From the NCBI RefSeq assembly GCF_020035535.1, contig NZ_CP083350.1, positions 1,312,501 through 1,376,500 of the forward strand: a DNA stretch of 64,000 nucleotides, read 5' to 3'. Below are positions 17,282 to 25,661 of the stretch, piece after piece (the stretch's first letter is position 1; the number at the start of each line of letters is the position of its first letter). This stretch comes from Ensifer adhaerens (GTDB taxonomy: Bacteria > Pseudomonadota > Alphaproteobacteria > Rhizobiales > Rhizobiaceae). Below the pieces are notes generated by a model. The model saw only the letters and a program-made list of their open reading frames with translations. It did no database searches and was not told the DNA's origin. The position numbers were made by a program, and so were the translations under genes.

Positions 17282-18637
17282 ATGGTCGAAAAAGTACTTG
17301 AGCGAACAGTAGTCCCGGGGCCGCTTGGTGCCAATTATGGCCGATATTTTCGAGACGGGGCAGTCCATCGCGATCTTTACATCAAAAAGCAGATCTTCGA
17401 TGACGAGATGAATTATCTCTTTGGAAATACGTGGGTTTTCATAGGCCACGAGACTGAATTGCCAAATCCAAACGACTTCATACGTCGCCGCATTGGCCGA
17501 CGACCAGTCATTTTCGTGAAGAAGGATGACGGATCCGTCGACGTACTCATTAATCGCTGTCCCCATCGTGGAGCCCTGATCTGCCGGTTCGAAAAGGGCA
17601 ATGCCAAGCGGTTCACATGCGGTTACCATGCCTGGAGCTTCGAGAACGACGGTTCGTGCGTCGCCATACCCCTTCGACATGCGTACGGGGATGATTTTAA
17701 GCTCGAAAACCACAGTCTTCTGAAGCCTGCGCGTGTCGAAAATTACCGCGGATTTGTGTTTGCGTCGATGACGCAGGATGTTCCCCCACTCAGGGAACAT
17801 CTCGCTGGAGCCGCGACCTACATCGATCAATGGCTCGATCGTGGCAACGGCGAAAAAGTTGTCGTCAACAATGGCGCTATGCGTTTCACCTCTCATTCAA
17901 ACTGGAAGACCGTGTATGACAACGCTGGTGATGGCTACCATCCACCGTTCTCGCACGAGTCGATGTTGAGGGTGTTCGCGCGACGTTACGGCGACGAAAC
18001 GGACATGTCCTATTTTCCTTCGGGAGCTGATGAAGGGCCGATCCCGTCGCGAGACCTTGGAAACGGCCATACTCTGATTGATCAACGGGTAGCGATGCAT
18101 TCAGAATCTGCTTGGGCCAGACAGCATGTACACCCGGGTCGCGAGGCGGCAGAAGCCGCGGTATTCGACAAATTCGGCCCCCAGGAGGGTAGGAAACTTC
18201 TTGACGCGTCCACAGGCGCTGGGATGAACCTTAGTGTATTCCCGAACCTGCTCTTCATCGGTAACCAGATTCAGATCGTGGAACCGGTGGCGGTGGATAA
18301 AACTGTCATCACGTTCTTTTCGACTTCATTGGAGGGAGGCGATGAGAACATCAATGCAACACGTATGAGAATGCAGGAGGATTTTCCTTCGTTCGGCGAA
18401 GTTGACGACACCGCACAATGGGAAAGTTGTCAGGAGGGAATGGAGACTGTTCCTGAACTCGAATGGATCGATATCAGTCGTCATATGAGAACGGGCGCTG
18501 GTTCGGTTGAGAGCGACGGTTACTATACTGAGCCGGTCACTTCCGATCTCCATATGCGTGTGTATTACGCCGAATGGAGCCGTGTAATGGAGCGCGCGAC
18601 CAGTAAGGGTGTTGGGGAGGACAATGTAAATGCATGA
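17282..18637 (+). CDS. Rieske non-heme iron ring-hydroxylating oxygenase, alpha subunit
   Basis: Catalytic large subunit of an aromatic-ring dioxygenase, 451 aa. The N-terminal Rieske domain has Cys93-x-His95 (CPHRG) and Cys113-x2-His116 (CGYH). The catalytic domain has Asn207 and the mononuclear iron motif with Asp217, His220 and His225 in DGYHPPFSH. A GGGAGG site precedes ATG 17282. It overlaps the beta-subunit gene by 8 bases, a hallmark of hetero-oligomeric (alpha3beta3) oxygenases. The GS-like gene and reductase downstream point to an aromatic amine as substrate by analogy with aniline dioxygenases (TdnA1, AtdA3). Anthranilate or benzoate-type substrates remain possible. Confidence 0.92.
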   Translation: MVEKVLERTVVPGPLGANYGRYFRDGAVHRDLYIKKQIFDDEMNYLFGNTWVFIGHETELPNPNDFIRRRIGRRPVIFVKKDDGSVDVLINRCPHRGALICRFEKGNAKRFTCGYHAWSFENDGSCVAIPLRHAYGDDFKLENHSLLKPARVENYRGFVFASMTQDVPPLREHLAGAATYIDQWLDRGNGEKVVVNNGAMRFTSHSNWKTVYDNAGDGYHPPFSHESMLRVFARRYGDETDMSYFPSGADEGPIPSRDLGNGHTLIDQRVAMHSESAWARQHVHPGREAAEAAVFDKFGPQEGRKLLDASTGAGMNLSVFPNLLFIGNQIQIVEPVAVDKTVITFFSTSLEGGDENINATRMRMQEDFPSFGEVDDTAQWESCQEGMETVPELEWIDISRHMRTGAGSVESDGYYTEPVTSDLHMRVYYAEWSRVMERATSKGVGEDNVNA

Positions 18638-19241
18638 TTTCGGTGCGGATGGTGCGCTCGCGGATACCGTTGATCTCGACTATTTCTCGATGGATTGGTA
18701 TGCGCGAGTACAATCGATAGTGCAATTCTGGAAAGAGTTGGACTCTATTCCGGAGGAGCTGCTGCCAACCCGAGAGGGTAGGGAGGCGGCTGAGCGTCTG
18801 TTGTTCGTGGAGGCACGTTTACTCGATCAGGAACGACTAGAGGAATGGCTCGGTCTGTACACGGACGACGCGGTGTACTGGATCCCTTCGGACAACGCCG
18901 AGCGTGATCCGCGCACGACCGTGAGCTGGGAAATGAATGACCGTCGCCGTTTGGAAGAGCGCGTGGAACGTTTGGCAACAGAGAGGGCCTATAGCCAGGC
19001 CCCGACCACTCGAACGGCGCACTTGTACACCAACATTGAGGTAATGGCGTTCAATTCGGACGTCATGCACGTTATGTGCAAATTCCTGATTCAGACCAGC
19101 CTGGTGGGAAAGCTGACTCCGCGTGCCGGATGGAACGGGTTCATCCTTCGAAAGGTCGACGATGAGTGGCGCATCGCAATGAAGCGTATAAGTCTGTTCG
19201 ATGCCGATCACCCGCAGGAAAACAATAGTTTCACGCTGTGA
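18630..19241 (+). CDS. Ring-hydroxylating dioxygenase beta subunit
   Basis: Small, non-catalytic structural subunit of the oxygenase (SnoaL-like cone fold), 203 aa, somewhat longer than many because of a 35-residue N-terminal extension. Typical elements are EARLLDQERLEEWLGLYTDD near residue 55, YWIPSD, and a C-terminal WRIAMKRISLFDAD. The start ATG 18630 overlaps the alpha gene, with GGGGAGG about 9 bases upstream. Together with 17282-18637 it forms the oxygenase component. Confidence 0.9.
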   Translation: MHDFGADGALADTVDLDYFSMDWYARVQSIVQFWKELDSIPEELLPTREGREAAERLLFVEARLLDQERLEEWLGLYTDDAVYWIPSDNAERDPRTTVSWEMNDRRRLEERVERLATERAYSQAPTTRTAHLYTNIEVMAFNSDVMHVMCKFLIQTSLVGKLTPRAGWNGFILRKVDDEWRIAMKRISLFDADHPQENNSFTL

Positions 19242-19269
19242 TCGGAACAATGTTGGGAGGATGGCAAAC

Positions 19270-20739
19270 ATGCTGAATGATGTAACAAACAACGATTTGG
19301 GAAGAACAAACTTCGTGGCCGTGACTGGGAGGGATACGGCGGAACGAAAAGAAAAATTGGCGGAAGTCCTTCGTATAATAGAGGAAAAGAGGCTAAAGGT
19401 CATCCGCGTCGGTTTTGTTGACGCCCACGGTATCGTACGGATACGCCCGATTGAAGCTTCACATTTCCAACAGGCAGCCCGCAACGGTGTACCGTTTACT
19501 ACGGCGGTGCTGGCCATGGACACAGGAAACTTCGTCTTTAAGCCCCTGTTCTCTCGCGACGGCGGCTTCGGGCATGAGGAAATGGGCGGAGCGGGTGACG
19601 TTCTAGGTCTCCCGGATCTGGGAACGTTCCGTGTATTGCCATGGGCGGATCGGACAGGCTGGGTGCTTTGCGATCTATTTATGTCCAATGGGCAGAGCTG
19701 TCCGTTTGATCCGCGCAGCTTAATGAAGAAGGCAATTAACTCGCTCAATAGTCGCGGATATTCCTATCTCGGCGGCATTGAAGTGGAGTGTCACGTATTC
19801 AGGATCACGGACCCCAGACTTAATCTGAGAGACCACACACAACCAGCACCGCCTCCCAGCGTTGAGCCGATTTCGCACGGCTTTCAACACATGTCGGATT
19901 TGGTTTATGACGAGGTCAATCCCATTATTGATCCCCTCCGCGACGTCCTACATCAACTAGGGTTGCCTCTGCGCACTATCGAATCTGAACTCGGACCGGG
20001 GCAGATCGAAATCACCTTCGATCCACTTCCAGATCTAGAATCCGCGGATTTGATGGCACTCGTACGTACCACGGTTAAGCAGCTTGCTAAACGTAGGGGC
20101 ATGGTTGCGTCGTTCATGGCAAAGCCGGGGCTGCCGAACGTGTTTTCGAGCGGCTGGCACTTGCACCAGTCACTCGTTGATATGAAAAGTGGGAAGAACT
20201 TGTTCTCCTCCAATGAAACTGTCTTGTCGCAGGTCGGGCTCAACTTTGTCGGCGGGATTCTGGAACATGTCCGGGCGGCCACCGCTTTCTCGAATCCAAC
20301 AATCAACGGTTACAAACGTCTCAACGCGAACCCTCTTACGCCTAAGCGGGCAGTGTGGTCGGTGGACAATCGGGCGGCGATGTGCCGGATCATTGGCGGG
20401 CCCGGACAGAAGTCGACCCATTTGGAAAACCGGTCCGGTGAACCAGCCGCCAACCCCTACTTGTATATGGCTAGCCAAATCTTTGCCGGCCTTGATGGGA
20501 CTGATCGAGAAATCGATCCAGGTCCGCCGCTTGATGATCCGTATGCCCAGGTTGAGAAGCCGCCATTGCCCGTCAGCCTGATGGAAGCGGTGGCCTCGCT
20601 AAATGACTCGACGTTCTTCCGCGAAACTTTGGGTTCGGAGTTCGTGGACTACTATGTTGCGATGAAACAACACGAGATCCAGCGTTTTCTGGCGGCCGTG
20701 ACGGATTGGGAGCACCTCGAGTACTTCGAGAACTTCTAA
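19270..20739 (+). CDS. Glutamine-synthetase-like gamma-glutamyl amine ligase
   Basis: ATP-dependent ligase of the GS fold, 489 aa, predicted to join glutamate to an amine. Visible elements: beta-grasp-type N-terminus (VGFVDAHGIVRIRP), then metal/glutamate residues in GIEVECHVF, the GPGQIEITFDP loop, GWHLHQSL with the metal-binding His, and NRSGEPAANPYLYMASQ with the phosphate Arg. I choose ATG 19270 because GGGAGG lies 9 bases upstream; ATG 19261 directly abuts it. Housekeeping GS is longer at the adenylylation loop and not found with Rieske genes. In aniline degraders the equivalent gene (tdnQ, atdA1) makes gamma-glutamylanilide, the true oxygenase substrate. PuuA or IpuC-like ligation of an alkylamine is the alternative. 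Confidence 0.88.
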   Translation: MLNDVTNNDLGRTNFVAVTGRDTAERKEKLAEVLRIIEEKRLKVIRVGFVDAHGIVRIRPIEASHFQQAARNGVPFTTAVLAMDTGNFVFKPLFSRDGGFGHEEMGGAGDVLGLPDLGTFRVLPWADRTGWVLCDLFMSNGQSCPFDPRSLMKKAINSLNSRGYSYLGGIEVECHVFRITDPRLNLRDHTQPAPPPSVEPISHGFQHMSDLVYDEVNPIIDPLRDVLHQLGLPLRTIESELGPGQIEITFDPLPDLESADLMALVRTTVKQLAKRRGMVASFMAKPGLPNVFSSGWHLHQSLVDMKSGKNLFSSNETVLSQVGLNFVGGILEHVRAATAFSNPTINGYKRLNANPLTPKRAVWSVDNRAAMCRIIGGPGQKSTHLENRSGEPAANPYLYMASQIFAGLDGTDREIDPGPPLDDPYAQVEKPPLPVSLMEAVASLNDSTFFRETLGSEFVDYYVAMKQHEIQRFLAAVTDWEHLEYFENF

Positions 20740-20744
20740 AAGAC

Positions 20745-20807
20745 GGGAGGCTCGCTCCCCTAACTGAGAGAAAGACAAGGGTCTGATGCTGACGAGGTGA
20801 CAGACCC
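20745..20807 (+). other. Two small hairpins between ligase and reductase genes
   Basis: GGGAG/CTCCC (20745-20749 with 20755-20759) directly after the ligase stop, then GGGTCTG/CAGACCC (20779-20785 with 20801-20807). Neither has a T run. They could set the relative expression of the reductase or stabilise the upstream mRNA. Confidence 0.35.
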
Positions 20808-20836
20808 CACTCTCTGCGACCCAAAATGGTAGAAAA

Positions 20837-21832
20837 ATGTTAGAAGCACCAATGAACTTGGGATCTGTAAATGGATCCTCAGACTTGCTGGATGTTGTGG
20901 TCACGCGGCGATCTCGCGAGACGGCATCCGTTGCTATGATTGAGTTTGCTAGCGCTACGGACGAGCTTCTGCCTCCATTTGCCGCCGGTGACCATGTTGA
21001 TGTCCATTTGGCGGAAGGACTAACCCGTCAATACTCGCTATGCAATGCGCCCGGTGAGCGTGATATCTATCGGCTAGGTGTGATGCTGGCAAACAAATCA
21101 CGCGGTGGTTCGCGGACGATGCATGCGCTAAAGGTGGGTGAAAAGTGTCGAATAAGTAGGCCTCGCAATGCGTTCCGGCTGCGAGAGGACGCGGCGAAAT
21201 CGATCCTGATAGGCGGTGGGATTGGCATCACGCCCCTAATGGCAATGGCTTATCGCCTGTCCGACCTCGGAGCCGCATTCGAACTTCACTACAGTGCGCG
21301 TTCCAAACTCCATGCGGCTTTTTATAAATCGCTAAGTAAGTCTCCGTTCGGAAGCAATATTCGTTGGCATTTTGATAACGCCGACGGGAAAACAACATTC
21401 AATCCGTATGAGTCGCTCGCTGACCCTTCTGACAGTGCGCACCTTTACGTCTGCGGGCCTAGCGGATTTATGGACTACATTCGGGAGAAAGCTGAAGAAC
21501 TTGGGTGGAAGCGCGAGAACGTCCACTACGAAACTTTTGAGGCCCTAGGTCCCGGTGCGGACGCGCGAGAGTTCGTCATACATGCCAAGCGAAGCGCCCG
21601 CGATATAACGGTCCGCGCAAATCAAACAGCGGCGCAAGCTCTCTCAGAAAGCGGAATGCGGATTTCGGTATCTTGTGAGCAAGGAATTTGCGGGACGTGC
21701 ATGGTTCCGTTGCTCGACGGCGAGGCCGATCATAAAGATTCTTACCAGACGCAAGCAGAAAGAACGGAGAATCCTCGGTTTGCGTTGTGCTGCTCACGGG
21801 CGATATCGAGCCGCATCGTGCTTGATATCTAA
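20837..21832 (+). CDS. Oxygenase reductase, phthalate dioxygenase reductase type
   Basis: Passes electrons from NAD(P)H to the Rieske oxygenase. 331 aa, domain order flavin-binding (QYSLCNAP, near residue 72), nucleotide-binding (LIGGGIGITPLMAMA and YVCGPSGFMDYI) and a C-terminal plant-type [2Fe-2S] domain with CEQGICGTC and a final Cys in ALCCSRA. The C-terminal position of the cluster places it in the phthalate/vanillate class, usually FMN-dependent. Known aniline dioxygenase reductases instead carry the cluster at the N-terminus, so this is a different electron-transfer solution. The ribosome site is weak; ATG 20852 is an alternative start. It lies 97 bases after the ligase gene. Confidence 0.9.
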   Translation: MLEAPMNLGSVNGSSDLLDVVVTRRSRETASVAMIEFASATDELLPPFAAGDHVDVHLAEGLTRQYSLCNAPGERDIYRLGVMLANKSRGGSRTMHALKVGEKCRISRPRNAFRLREDAAKSILIGGGIGITPLMAMAYRLSDLGAAFELHYSARSKLHAAFYKSLSKSPFGSNIRWHFDNADGKTTFNPYESLADPSDSAHLYVCGPSGFMDYIREKAEELGWKRENVHYETFEALGPGADAREFVIHAKRSARDITVRANQTAAQALSESGMRISVSCEQGICGTCMVPLLDGEADHKDSYQTQAERTENPRFALCCSRAISSRIVLDI

Positions 21833-21901
21833 GCTTTCAGACGTATACTTTTTTGAAAGGAGTCCGCTGAAGTGAATTGGCGGCTAGACTGAAGGCTTGA
21901 G

Positions 21902-22816
21902 ATGCAAAGCTGGGAGCTTGTGAGGGTTTTTCTCGCGCTGCAGAGGGCCCGTAGTTATGAGGGGGCGTCTCAGGCCCTAAATATGGATATCTCAACAGTC
22001 CGACGCAAGATACAGGCGCTTGAGAGTAGCATCGGCAGTAGCTTGTTTACCCGCGACTCCAACGGGATCGTTTTATTGCCCGAATGCGAGCATCTTTTGA
22101 ATGCGGCTCTCGATATGGAATCGGGCGCGACCCAGTTCCGATCGCATTCCGAAAAGATGAATGAGGAAGGCCTCGTTCGGATAACGGTACTCGATATTTT
22201 CGCGAGCTTAATCATCGATGGGATGAAGAGATTTCGTCACGAACACCCTGGCATTGTTTTGGATATCACGACCGAATCGCGGTTCGTCGATCTTGAAAAA
22301 GAGGGCGTCGACCTCGCTGTTAGGGCCGCCCGCCCGATACGGGGTTCGAGTGGAGTAAGAAAGCTAGCTGACATCCCGTTTGGTAATTACGTCTCGCGGG
22401 ACTACTTTGAGGCGAACAAAGATACTCCAAGGTGGGAGATGAGCGTTATCTCGATGGCTTCAGATTTTTGGCATCGGGATCACGAGTTTATGCTTGTGGA
22501 TGAGCGGCAAAAGCAGCTGTATCGGCAACCGGAAAACCTCACCTGCCGCGTGGACAGCTATATTCTACTTAGACAACTTTGCGAATCCGGTCTGGGTGTG
22601 GCGAAACTGCCAAAGTTTTTCGCCGAGCAAAGCCCGGGTCTGGTTCAGCTCGATAATGAATTTTGCAATATTGAGCTCTGGCTCGTACTCCGACAAGAAC
22701 TAGCGCGCTCAAAGCGGATCAAACAAACCATAAATTTCCTGGTGAAGGTCTTCTCAGACCATTCCTTTGCCAAAGGAACGCCTGTTCTGGCTAGTGCCGT
22801 TGAGGTGTACGGCTAG
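21902..22816 (+). CDS. LysR-family transcriptional regulator
   Basis: 304 aa. The N-terminal winged helix-turn-helix is clear (SYEGASQALNMDISTVRRKI, about residues 18-37), followed by a substrate-sensing domain with FASLIIDGMKRFRHEHP at the start of the first lobe. It has the short LysR layout common to local pathway regulators. It lies 69 bases after the reductase gene, in the same direction, and is the only regulator of the 10779-21832 block. It probably controls the oxygenase promoter; the palindrome at 17181-17190 is a candidate site. The IS1595-family element sits 34 bases behind its stop codon. Confidence 0.85.
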   Translation: MQSWELVRVFLALQRARSYEGASQALNMDISTVRRKIQALESSIGSSLFTRDSNGIVLLPECEHLLNAALDMESGATQFRSHSEKMNEEGLVRITVLDIFASLIIDGMKRFRHEHPGIVLDITTESRFVDLEKEGVDLAVRAARPIRGSSGVRKLADIPFGNYVSRDYFEANKDTPRWEMSVISMASDFWHRDHEFMLVDERQKQLYRQPENLTCRVDSYILLRQLCESGLGVAKLPKFFAEQSPGLVQLDNEFCNIELWLVLRQELARSKRIKQTINFLVKVFSDHSFAKGTPVLASAVEVYG

Positions 22817-22842
22817 TCGAGCATCGTCAGCACGCGGCGAGT

Positions 22843-22850
22843 GACTTTTG
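22843..22850 (+). repeat. Target-site duplication, left copy
   Basis: GACTTTTG, identical to 25536-25543, directly outside the left end of the insertion element. Eight bases is the duplication length known for IS1595-family elements. Confidence 0.85.
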
Positions 22851-22874
22851 CGGCATTAGGTAGCAAAAGCCACC
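22851..22874 (+). repeat. IS1595-type element, left terminal inverted repeat
   Basis: 24 bases beginning CGGCATTAGGTAGC and ending AAAAGCCACC. It is the exact reverse complement of 25512-25535. Confidence 0.9.
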
Positions 22875-22928
22875 AGACCTGAAATTGCATCCCGACTACC
22901 CTGGTTTCCGGTGAAAACGGAGCCTCGG

Positions 22929-23390
22929 ATGAGTGTAGCGTACGAGTTGAAGCAGAAGCGAGCCGCCTTGACTGACAGGCTGCAGCAGCTTGAAAGGGAG
23001 CGGGTAGACATTGAGGAGCTGATGAGAGCGCTGGACCGCGTCATCATGAGCTACGAGCCCGACTATCAGGGATCGGCGCTGACGGGACCTGAACAGGGTA
23101 ACCGCTCTCGAAAGGCCAAGCCGTCGTCGTCCGAGGTGAAAGCGGCCATGAACGGCGTAAACAAGCGCCAAGCCGTCTTGGAGGTCCTGCGCGAGGCAGG
23201 GGAACCGATTTCGGTGACCGACTGCGCAGCGAAGTTTGCAGTCAAGATCGGCATCGCGAGCGAGCCAGCCAATCTCTCAGACATCGCACACCGCCTGTCA
23301 GCGGTCCTTACCCAACTGACGACTGCGGGACGCGTTCGGCAGTCCGGCCAGTTCGACGGTCGTAAGGTTCTGTGGGAGGTCGCCGCTTAG
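22929..23390 (+). CDS. IS passenger protein: coiled coil plus winged-helix-like domain
   Basis: Unrecognised 153-aa protein inside the insertion element. The N-terminal 40 residues (KQKRAALTDRLQQLERERVD) are a strong coiled-coil candidate. A basic, serine-rich linker follows. The C-terminal 75 residues (RQAVLEVLREAGEPISVTDC to GRVRQSGQFDGRKVLWEV) look like a winged helix. It could be a DNA-binding accessory of transposition or a regulator carried as cargo. I choose ATG 22929; GTG 22911 in frame is an alternative. It converges on the transposase with a 4-base overlap of the gene ends. Confidence 0.65.
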   Translation: MSVAYELKQKRAALTDRLQQLERERVDIEELMRALDRVIMSYEPDYQGSALTGPEQGNRSRKAKPSSSEVKAAMNGVNKRQAVLEVLREAGEPISVTDCAAKFAVKIGIASEPANLSDIAHRLSAVLTQLTTAGRVRQSGQFDGRKVLWEVAA

Positions 23391-24412
23391 CCTTCCCAGA
23401 TCAGGTCCGGCGGCTTGTTGCCCTGCCAGTACCCACACAGATAGCGTGACGTCGGGCGAGACAGTGCCTGGCCCAGCACCTGGAACGTATGACTGCGATT
23501 GCTCACGTGTCGGCAATCCTCGCGCCATGCGAGCTCGGCCACGTACCAGTCGAAGTATTTCAACGAAAACCGATGGTGGATGCCGACATAGGCCCGTTGG
23601 ACCCGCGAGAAGAAACTCTCGACCTGGTTGGTGTTCGTGCCATCGTCGGTCTGATAGGCCTTTGAGTGGTTGACGCGCTCCAGCTTGTTCAAGCCAGCCA
23701 GGTCGTTATAGCTGCCATGCTCGTCAGCGAAGACCGTCGCCTCCCGCGACACGTGATCTCGAACGGCCGCCCAGGCTGCGTTGCTGTCTTCGTCTCGGAT
23801 GATCCGGGTGAACGTCTGGCCTCCCAGTCCGCGCTGGCGGATCGCAAGAGCGCACAGACGTTTCATGTTCTGGTTTTTCTTGAGGCGGCGGTCGATGCGA
23901 TCCTCGGCCTTGTTTTCAGGACGGATGTGGCCGCCAGCGTACTTGCCGTCAATCTCCACCTCGCCATCCAGCACCATCTCCTCCCTGCGCCAGGCGATCG
24001 CCTCGCGCAGCTTCATCAGGAGGACCCAGGCGGTCTTGTACTGAACACCGATCTCGCGCGAGAGCTGGAGCGCGGCCTTGCCTTTCACCGAGTTCGCCGA
24101 GAACCAGATGGCGATGAGCATCTTCTTGAAGCTTAGCTTACGTGCATGGAAGACCGTGCCTGAGGTGACGCTGAACACGGCCTTGCAGGTCTTCTCGGTG
24201 CACTTGAAGCGGTTGCGGCTCATCGTGTGGCACCGCACCGTCCCGCACTGGGGGCAGTAAGGCACGCCCTCCGTCTCGTGCCAGCGCAGGCGCTTAAACC
24301 AGTCGTAGGCTGTCGCATCCCGCATCTTGGCGAGATCGAGCACTGTCAGCGTTCGGCACTCTGGCGACAGCAGGAAGTGCTGGCCCTTGGGCGTATCTTC
24401 GGGGTTCGCCAT
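23387..24412 (-). CDS. IS1595-family transposase
   Basis: 341 aa. An N-terminal zinc ribbon (CPQCGTVRCH, then CTEKTC) precedes the ISXO2-like catalytic domain. The acidic residues are visible in VEIDGKYAGGH, VFADEHGSY and NQVESFFSRVQR, followed by the family ending SLKYFDWYVAELAWRED. Start ATG 24412 is clear. The frame is intact, so the element may still be mobile. The terminal repeats and 8-bp duplication support the family assignment independently. Confidence 0.93.
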   Translation of the reverse strand: MANPEDTPKGQHFLLSPECRTLTVLDLAKMRDATAYDWFKRLRWHETEGVPYCPQCGTVRCHTMSRNRFKCTEKTCKAVFSVTSGTVFHARKLSFKKMLIAIWFSANSVKGKAALQLSREIGVQYKTAWVLLMKLREAIAWRREEMVLDGEVEIDGKYAGGHIRPENKAEDRIDRRLKKNQNMKRLCALAIRQRGLGGQTFTRIIRDEDSNAAWAAVRDHVSREATVFADEHGSYNDLAGLNKLERVNHSKAYQTDDGTNTNQVESFFSRVQRAYVGIHHRFSLKYFDWYVAELAWREDCRHVSNRSHTFQVLGQALSRPTSRYLCGYWQGNKPPDLIWEG

Positions 24413-24807
24413 GGCTCAACCCCTCCGCGATCCGGAGGAAGGTCGGGCGTATTTCCAAGCCCCCGACCAAGACACTGACGGTCAACACCTCAGCGTGGGA
24501 GCGATGGGCAACGGCGGCGGTGGCGATGAGGCTCATGTTCAGGCTCCAGAAAGTCGACGGCAGGCACAGCGGATCGGCGGCCGAAAACGGCTGCGGGGAG
24601 ATCAGAGCTGTATGCGTATCATCCTGAACATGACCCAGGTTCTTACCTCTGCTTCTCGCAGAAGTCGATCGAGGGAGGATCAAATGGTTAATTTTTGACG
24701 GGAGATCGAAGGCCTTTTAGTGGCGATCCGGGCGATCTCCGCGATTGCGTGCCCTGAAATTGTTCGAGCGTTTAAAACTACCAGAGACCGCAGTCGGCCC
24801 CACAAGG
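24413..24807. other. Non-coding segment inside the insertion element
   Basis: About 395 bases upstream of the transposase. Overlapping open frames exist on both strands but none has a ribosome site or a recognisable motif. A small hairpin (CCTCCG/CGGAGG) starts about 10 bases outside the transposase start. The transposase promoter is expected here. Confidence 0.4.
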
Positions 24808-25269
24808 TCATCTGGCCTTGCTGTTGGTGCCTCCTGTCTTCTGACGATATGGCCCACACGGGGAATTCGTTCCGTTGCGAGCGCGGAACTGTAACATCTT
24901 CTCAACGTTATTTATTTCCGTCCTAGCTACCTTGCCCTTCTCGAAAGTAAGCGTCGCTGCCGACTTTCCAGCGCAGTTCCGGCGGATCGCCTTCATAATA
25001 GGGCCATCGATAAAGACATAATGATTCAGGTCGACGCAGTTGGCTGGTAATGAAGAAACGAGGTTGCCTTCGGCATCGCAGCTTTCCGTGTAATGATAGC
25101 CTTTAGCAGTCGCAGCGAGACGATTTAGGGCTGCTGACTCACTGTACAAGTCCCAGAAGGAGTAAGCGACAACCGCGATGACTCCGAAGAGCGCTCCGAG
25201 CCTTAAAAGGCCCAGAACTACGGTAGGTGCGGCTTCATCACCTTGCTTCATGCCCCTAGAACATTCCAT
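24808..25269 (-). CDS. IS passenger protein: single-pass membrane protein, unknown
   Basis: Unrecognised protein of about 153 aa within the insertion element. One clear membrane helix (LLRLGALFGVIAVVAYSFW) near the N-terminus is followed by an outside-facing domain with three cysteines (ESCDAEG, ANCVDLN, RRNCAGK) and a fourth near the end. The start is uncertain: ATG 25269, ATG 25251 and a much longer frame to 25398 are possible. There is no detectable relation to transposition, so it is probable cargo. Confidence 0.5.
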   Translation of the reverse strand: MECSRGMKQGDEAAPTVVLGLLRLGALFGVIAVVAYSFWDLYSESAALNRLAATAKGYHYTESCDAEGNLVSSLPANCVDLNHYVFIDGPIMKAIRRNCAGKSAATLTFEKGKVARTEINNVEKMLQFRARNGTNSPCGPYRQKTGGTNSKAR

Positions 25270-25511
25270 TTGCCGCTCGTGGCTCACAGTCGCGGTGTGC
25301 TTGATTGACAAGGAGCGAGGGCAACACCGCTTACCATAAACCGATCCGTCTCCATCTATGTAGCTCGGAAGGCAGGGTCCGTCATGCGGGAATGTCAAGA
25401 GCAGTTAACGACATAGGGGGGTTAGCGGACTGGCGCGCTTTCAAGACGAAGGCTGCGACCAAATAGCGATGTCGCAATTGCTATTCTAATTCAATTAGAT
25501 AGATCGCTGTC

Positions 25512-25535
25512 GGTGGCTTTTGCTACCTAATGCCG
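25512..25535 (-). repeat. IS1595-type element, right terminal inverted repeat
   Basis: Exact 24-base reverse complement of 22851-22874; the similarity ends at the next base inward. Confidence 0.9.
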
Positions 25536-25543
25536 GACTTTTG
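25536..25543 (+). repeat. Target-site duplication, right copy
   Basis: GACTTTTG directly outside the right inverted repeat, matching 22843-22850. Confidence 0.85.
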
Positions 25544-25661
25544 CGCGGGGTAGAGATGTTTAAGGTAGCAGAATCGCATGTGTTTGAGAAAGCGCCTTGA
25601 AGATGTCACGGGCTCTATGCGCATTCATAGAGTCCCGCAACGCTCTCGTGGGTTTCAGCGA

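Larger units (their letters stand above)
22851..25535. mobile_element. IS1595-family insertion element with passenger genes
   Basis: A complete 2685-bp element defined by perfect 24-bp terminal inverted repeats and a perfect 8-bp target duplication. It contains an IS1595-type transposase on the minus strand (23387-24412) and two unrelated open frames, one on each side (22929-23390 plus, 24808-25269 minus). Passenger genes are known in several IS1595 subgroups. The intact ends and duplication suggest a recent insertion between the LysR regulator gene and the minus-strand hydrolase gene; no gene was broken. Confidence 0.9.

Noticed and set aside
18837..19748. 303-codon minus-strand open frame
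   Set aside because: Covers parts of the beta-subunit and ligase genes in antisense; both of those have clear family motifs.
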